Of a stretch of 8,819 bases of DNA, positions 6,756 to 8,819 are shown piece after piece (position 1 is the stretch's first letter; each line of letters starts with the position of its first letter). The DNA lies in contig SUUD01000064.1 in NCBI GenBank assembly GCA_015062715.1, positions 1 to 8,819 of the forward strand. Reading direction: 5' to 3'. Made by a program: the position numbers and the translations under genes. This DNA comes from Olsenella sp. (GTDB taxonomy: Bacteria; Actinomycetota; Coriobacteriia; Coriobacteriales; Atopobiaceae). The notes under the pieces were generated by a model. That model was not told where the DNA came from, did no database searches, and saw only the letters and a program-made list of their open reading frames with translations.

Positions 6756-6794
6756 AGCGGCCCCGGACGCACATGCGTCCGGGGCCGCTTCCTT
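6756..6794 (+). terminator. intrinsic terminator after the M14 peptidase gene
   Basis: A long perfect stem pairs 6756-6771 (AGCGGCCCCGGACGCA) with 6774-6789, leaving a very small loop at CA (the innermost pairs probably open to a tetraloop). TTCCTTAT follows on the plus strand. It lies between two convergent genes and would stop plus-strand transcription well. On the minus strand no T-run follows the stem, so it is weaker in that direction. Confidence 0.8.
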
Positions 6795-6821
6795 ATCGCG
6801 TCATAAGATGACTGGCGCAGG

Positions 6822-7943
6822 CTAGCCCTCGCCGGAGTACTCGCCCTCGCCTTCGGACTCGCCCTCGCCCTCCTGCTCGGCGAGTGCCTTGTCGCTCAGC
6901 TGGAGCACGTGGATGGAGCTGCTGTAGCCCGAGATGGTGGTGGCGGACCAGGGATGCGACGACACCTCGGTCGAGGTGGGGTCGTACACGTTGATGGTGC
7001 CGTCCTCGTTGACGCTGGCGGCGAGCACCCAGTGGGCGTACGGGGTGAGCGTGTTGGCCTTGATCTGGCAGATCGTGGGGTGGTTGTTGTAGAGCGACGC
7101 CGTGATCTCCTCGGCGCTGGGCTCGAAGGTGTCGACGCGCAGGCCCAGGGTCTCGGCCTCACGGGTGAAGAGCTCGGCGGTGGTGTACTCCTCGCCGGTG
7201 TTGGTGCCATCGGCCTCCGAGAGGGCGGCGATGTCGGCCGGGGTCTTGTCGGAGCGTCCGGTGAGGCCCATGTAGCCCATCGAGAGGACGGTGGGGCCGG
7301 AGCCGGTCACCGCGAGCGGGAGCCCCGCGTAGTCAACATAGCCCCAGCGGCTGTCCCAGTTGAAGAGCTTGGGTACGGTGCCCTTGGTGACGCTGTCCTC
7401 GTAGGGCTCGGAGGTCTTGTCGTGCGTGGGGAGCTGCGCCACGAAGTCGATGGTCTCGGGATTGTCGATGGCGAGCTGGATGACACGCTCGTCGTACTGG
7501 TCCGCGTTCTTGGCAATCTCGGCGAAGCGGTCGTTGCGGTCGAGGACGACCGAGAGCCGCGACGTCAGCTCCGAGGACGCGCCGGCGGCCACGCGGGCGT
7601 CGAGCTCGTTGACGGCCTCGACGGTCTGGGTCTCCTCCGCCTCCTTGTTCGAGCAGCTGCGCGTGCAGGTCGAAAGCAGCACGGCCAGCAGGATGAGCAC
7701 GATGAGGGCGGCCGCGATGAGCATGAGGGAGCGTGGGTTGAGCTGTGCCGCGACGCCGCCGCGACGGTCCGAGAAGCTCATCCCGCGCGAGCCGAGCCGG
7801 TAGCCGGTGTCGGTCCTGCCGCGCAGGGGCCTGCCACCCGTGGTTGAGGAGGACGTGCGGCGTTGCTGCCGCGAGCCCGACGAGGAGCTGCGCCTCGTGG
7901 ACCTGCCGTTCCGTGACCTGTCCTGTCTGCTTGAGTAATCCAT
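6822..7943 (-). CDS. type II membrane protein with extracellular C39-like domain, catalytic Cys replaced by Ser (373 aa)
   Basis: Residues 1-71 are a disordered, cytoplasmic Arg/Ser-rich tail (17 Arg, no Lys). Residues about 72-91 form one membrane helix, and the rest should be outside. Residues about 190-350 resemble C39-like papain-fold domains (PF13529 type). FNWDSRWGY at 194-202 matches the start motif. GSGPT at 214-218 occupies the place of the usual GCGPT, AHW at 303-305 gives the family His304, and VYDP at 319-322 gives Asp321. In normal members the Cys of GCGPT is the nucleophile and a Gln lies near the start motif. Here they appear to be Ser215 and Asn195, so it is probably inactive as a Cys protease or a binding domain. 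The tail (356-373) is a Glu/Gly repeat. GGAGA six bases ahead of the ATG at 7943 supports the start. It is convergent with the M14 gene and divergent from argR. The fold call is fairly confident; function is unknown. Confidence 0.8.
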   Translation of the reverse strand: MDYSSRQDRSRNGRSTRRSSSSGSRQQRRTSSSTTGGRPLRGRTDTGYRLGSRGMSFSDRRGGVAAQLNPRSLMLIAAALIVLILLAVLLSTCTRSCSNKEAEETQTVEAVNELDARVAAGASSELTSRLSVVLDRNDRFAEIAKNADQYDERVIQLAIDNPETIDFVAQLPTHDKTSEPYEDSVTKGTVPKLFNWDSRWGYVDYAGLPLAVTGSGPTVLSMGYMGLTGRSDKTPADIAALSEADGTNTGEEYTTAELFTREAETLGLRVDTFEPSAEEITASLYNNHPTICQIKANTLTPYAHWVLAASVNEDGTINVYDPTSTEVSSHPWSATTISGYSSSIHVLQLSDKALAEQEGEGESEGEGEYSGEG

Positions 7944-8167
7944 CTCTTGTCTCCGTCTATGTCCGCCACGTCAGTGGGCCGACGCCTCTGGCCATTTCAT
8001 GTTGCAATACTACACCACATGACCTGCGTCTGAGCGAGCGGGCTCTCCGCATGGGGCGGGGCAGGGCGCGATGGCGCTCGTCGCGGGCTGGCAGGCGCGT
8101 GTCGGGCGGGCCTGCATACGACGTCACCACTACTATTACATGTTCATGACAACTCGTGAGTGAAAAA

Positions 8168-8196
8168 TTGACACCATCTGCCCATTTCTGTACTTT
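8168..8196 (+). promoter_or_regulatory. candidate distal argR promoter
   Basis: A perfect TTGACA at 8168-8173 is followed after 17 bases by TACTTT at 8191-8196, a weak -10 match (three of six). Transcription would start near 8203, about 76 bases ahead of argR. An activator or an unusual sigma factor would be needed if this is the main promoter. Confidence 0.35.
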
Positions 8197-8237
8197 CATG
8201 CAACGGAAAGCGGGAATATGCTTCAATACATGCATAT
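8197..8237. promoter_or_regulatory. candidate ArgR operator: paired CATGCA motifs and ATATGC/GCATAT dyad
   Basis: CATGCA occurs at 8197-8202 and 8229-8234, exactly 32 bases apart (about three helical turns). ATATGC (8216-8221) and GCATAT (8232-8237) form a perfect inverted repeat with a 10-base spacer, the right arm overlapping the -10 box at 8235-8240. ArgR proteins commonly repress their own gene from AT-rich dyads over the promoter. The match to a known ARG-box consensus is only loose, so this is inference from position and symmetry. Confidence 0.35.
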
Positions 8238-8240
8238 AAT
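8235..8240 (+). promoter_or_regulatory. consensus -10 box of argR
   Basis: TATAAT, a perfect -10 match, lies in AT-rich DNA 38 bases ahead of the argR ATG. Transcription would start near 8247, leaving a leader of about 32 bases with the ribosome site. No good -35 box is found at 16-18 bases upstream, which would be usual for a regulated promoter. Confidence 0.5.
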
Positions 8241-8278
8241 CTGAATGAATGTCAGTTGAGCGGAACGAGGGGTCTTCC

Positions 8279-8710
8279 ATGAAGAGGCGCAACAACAGGC
8301 AGGATGCCATCCGAGAGATCGTCCGTGACAAGTCGATACGCACCCAGCGCGTCCTCGTGCAGGAGCTCGAGGCCGCCGGCTTCGCCTGCACCCAGGCGAC
8401 CGTCTCCCGCGACATCGCCGACATGGGCCTGCGCAAGCTCCCCGAGGGCATCTACGTGCTTGCCGAGGACCTCCACCTGCAGCGCATGGTGTCCGAGCTC
8501 GTGAACGACGTGGCGCGTTCGGAGAACCTCGTCCTGGTCAAGGCCCAGCCCGGAACCGCTCCCGGCATCGCCGCGGCTATCGACGCCGCCGACCTCCCGT
8601 ACGTCGTGGGCTCCATCGCCGGCAACGACACCATCCTGGTGGTCGCCTCCTCCGTCGAGACCAGCAAGGAGTTCGAGCGCCTCATCAACAAGCTACGCAA
8701 CGCCCACTAG
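8279..8710 (+). CDS. argR: arginine repressor ArgR (143 aa)
   Basis: Transcription factor that, with L-arginine as corepressor, binds ARG boxes as a hexamer to repress arginine synthesis genes and, in many bacteria, to control arginine breakdown. Residues 1 to about 60 form the winged-helix DNA-binding domain, with the family motif QATVSRDIADMGLRKL at 39-54. Residues about 75-143 form the oligomerisation/arginine-binding domain, with GTAPGIAAAID at 92-102 and GSIAGNDT at 111-118. The last usually reads GTIAGDDT, so Asn116 replaces the first of two Asp that contact arginine in E. coli ArgR. Length is slightly below the usual 149-156 residues because the N-terminus is short. The ATG at 8279 follows GAGGGG by six bases. 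An in-frame ATG at 8249 would add ten residues but has no ribosome site and falls at the predicted transcription start. No arg biosynthesis gene adjoins it in the window. Confidence 0.95.
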   Translation: MKRRNNRQDAIREIVRDKSIRTQRVLVQELEAAGFACTQATVSRDIADMGLRKLPEGIYVLAEDLHLQRMVSELVNDVARSENLVLVKAQPGTAPGIAAAIDAADLPYVVGSIAGNDTILVVASSVETSKEFERLINKLRNAH

Positions 8711-8732
8711 CCTCACCCCCTACGACGTTGAA

Positions 8733-8760
8733 GAGAGGGGCCCCGCAAGGGGCCCCTCTC
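8733..8760. terminator. 12-bp GCAA-capped hairpin between argR and the convergent gene
   Basis: GAGAGGGGCCCC and GGGGCCCCTCTC form a perfect 12-bp stem closed by GCAA, a stable GNRA tetraloop on the plus strand. It starts 22 bases after the argR stop. The plus-strand downstream sequence (GCTAGATGAA) lacks a T-run. Read on the minus strand, the stem is followed by TTCAAC with the TCTC end of the stem before it, so it may serve both convergent genes. Its stem and place point to termination or 3'-end protection. Confidence 0.65.
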
Positions 8761-8791
8761 GCTAGATGAATGCCTGGGGTTGGGGGAGGGG

Positions 8792-8819
8792 CTAGCCCTC
8801 GCCGCCACCTTCGCCGGTT
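8792..8819 (-). CDS. 3' end of a leftward gene with Gly/Glu-rich C-terminus (cut by window edge)
   Basis: Reading leftward, the last codons give TGEGGGEG and then TAG. Too little is present to name it. The tail resembles the Glu/Gly-rich end of the C39-like protein, and 13 bases across the stop (GCTAGCCCTCGCC, plus-strand view, 8791-8803) are identical to those at the end of that gene (6821-6833). It is convergent with argR across the hairpin at 8733-8760. Chance is not excluded because only nine codons are visible. Confidence 0.45.

Larger units (their letters stand above)
7944..8278. other. intergenic region between the divergent C39-like gene and argR
   Basis: No gene is supported in these 335 bases. 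The part nearest argR is AT-rich (50 of 130 bases are G or C from 8121 to 8250) and carries two candidate argR promoters plus CATGCA-type repeats, listed separately. For the leftward C39-like gene the best -10 candidate is TAGTAT on the minus strand at 8007-8012, giving a leader of about 57 bases, but it has no visible -35 box. The section 8030-8110 is GC-rich and I see nothing specific in it. Confidence 0.4.

Noticed and set aside
3377..6772. 1131-codon open frame antisense to the whole M14 peptidase gene
   Set aside because: The translation is a Val/Gly/Asp/His-rich string without any domain, as expected from the reverse of codons with C or G in third position. The plus-strand gene has a signal peptide, all M14 residues and a membrane anchor.
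6909..7847. 312-codon open frame on the plus strand inside the C39-like gene
   Set aside because: Gly/Val/Asp/Arg-rich shadow without motifs. The minus strand has a membrane helix, C39-like motifs and a good ribosome site.
8249..8278. Ten-residue longer ArgR start at 8249
   Set aside because: There is no ribosome site before it and it lies at the predicted transcription start. The ATG at 8279 has GAGGGG six bases ahead and gives a family-like start.
7957..8451. 164-codon minus-strand open frame across the argR promoter and 5' end
   Set aside because: It spans the AT-rich promoter region and overlaps the argR DNA-binding domain. The sequence shows no domain.

Overview
The window comes from a high-GC bacterium, most likely an actinobacterium of the class Coriobacteriia (Olsenella, Atopobium or Collinsella type). 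This is an inference from strong C/G bias at third codon positions, an actinobacteria-like promoter, the PgcA-type phosphomutase, and large secreted peptidases with Glu/Gly- or Ala/Glu-rich tails. No marker gene fixes the genus. I find six genes, two of them cut by the window edges. No tRNA, rRNA, CRISPR array, transposase or phage gene is visible.

Left part (1-3106). The 5' end of an rlmL-type 23S rRNA methyltransferase gene runs leftward off the window. Divergent from it is a 292-residue protein of unrecognised family that carries an HExxH...ExxxD zinc-site signature. Next in the same direction is a complete phosphoglucomutase/phosphomannomutase gene, probably with its own promoter, closed by a clear intrinsic terminator.

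Middle part (3107-7943). A roughly 200-bp AT-rich control region (about 37% GC by hand count) holds a good -35/-10 promoter and a perfect 20-base dyad just downstream. It drives a 1119-residue secreted M14 zinc carboxypeptidase that ends in an Ala/Pro/Glu linker and a C-terminal membrane anchor. Convergent with it, across a strong hairpin terminator, is a gene for a type II membrane protein. That protein has an Arg/Ser-rich cytoplasmic tail and an extracellular C39-like papain-fold domain in which the catalytic Cys appears to be Ser. The two genes together form a small cell-surface peptide-processing or peptidoglycan-associated patch; this is inference.

Right part (7944-8819). A second AT-rich intergenic region separates the C39-like gene from a divergent arginine repressor gene (argR). 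ArgR has the normal two-domain layout but reads GNDT where the arginine-binding loop usually reads GDDT. A 12-bp GCAA-capped hairpin follows argR. The last 28 bases are the 3' end of a leftward gene whose Gly/Glu tail resembles that of the C39-like protein.

There is no obvious new multi-gene defence or mobile system. The best leads are the unassigned HExxH/ExxxD protein, the Cys-to-Ser C39-like protein with its paralog-like tail in the neighbouring gene, the ArgR effector-loop substitution, and the dyad/promoter arrangement ahead of the M14 peptidase.
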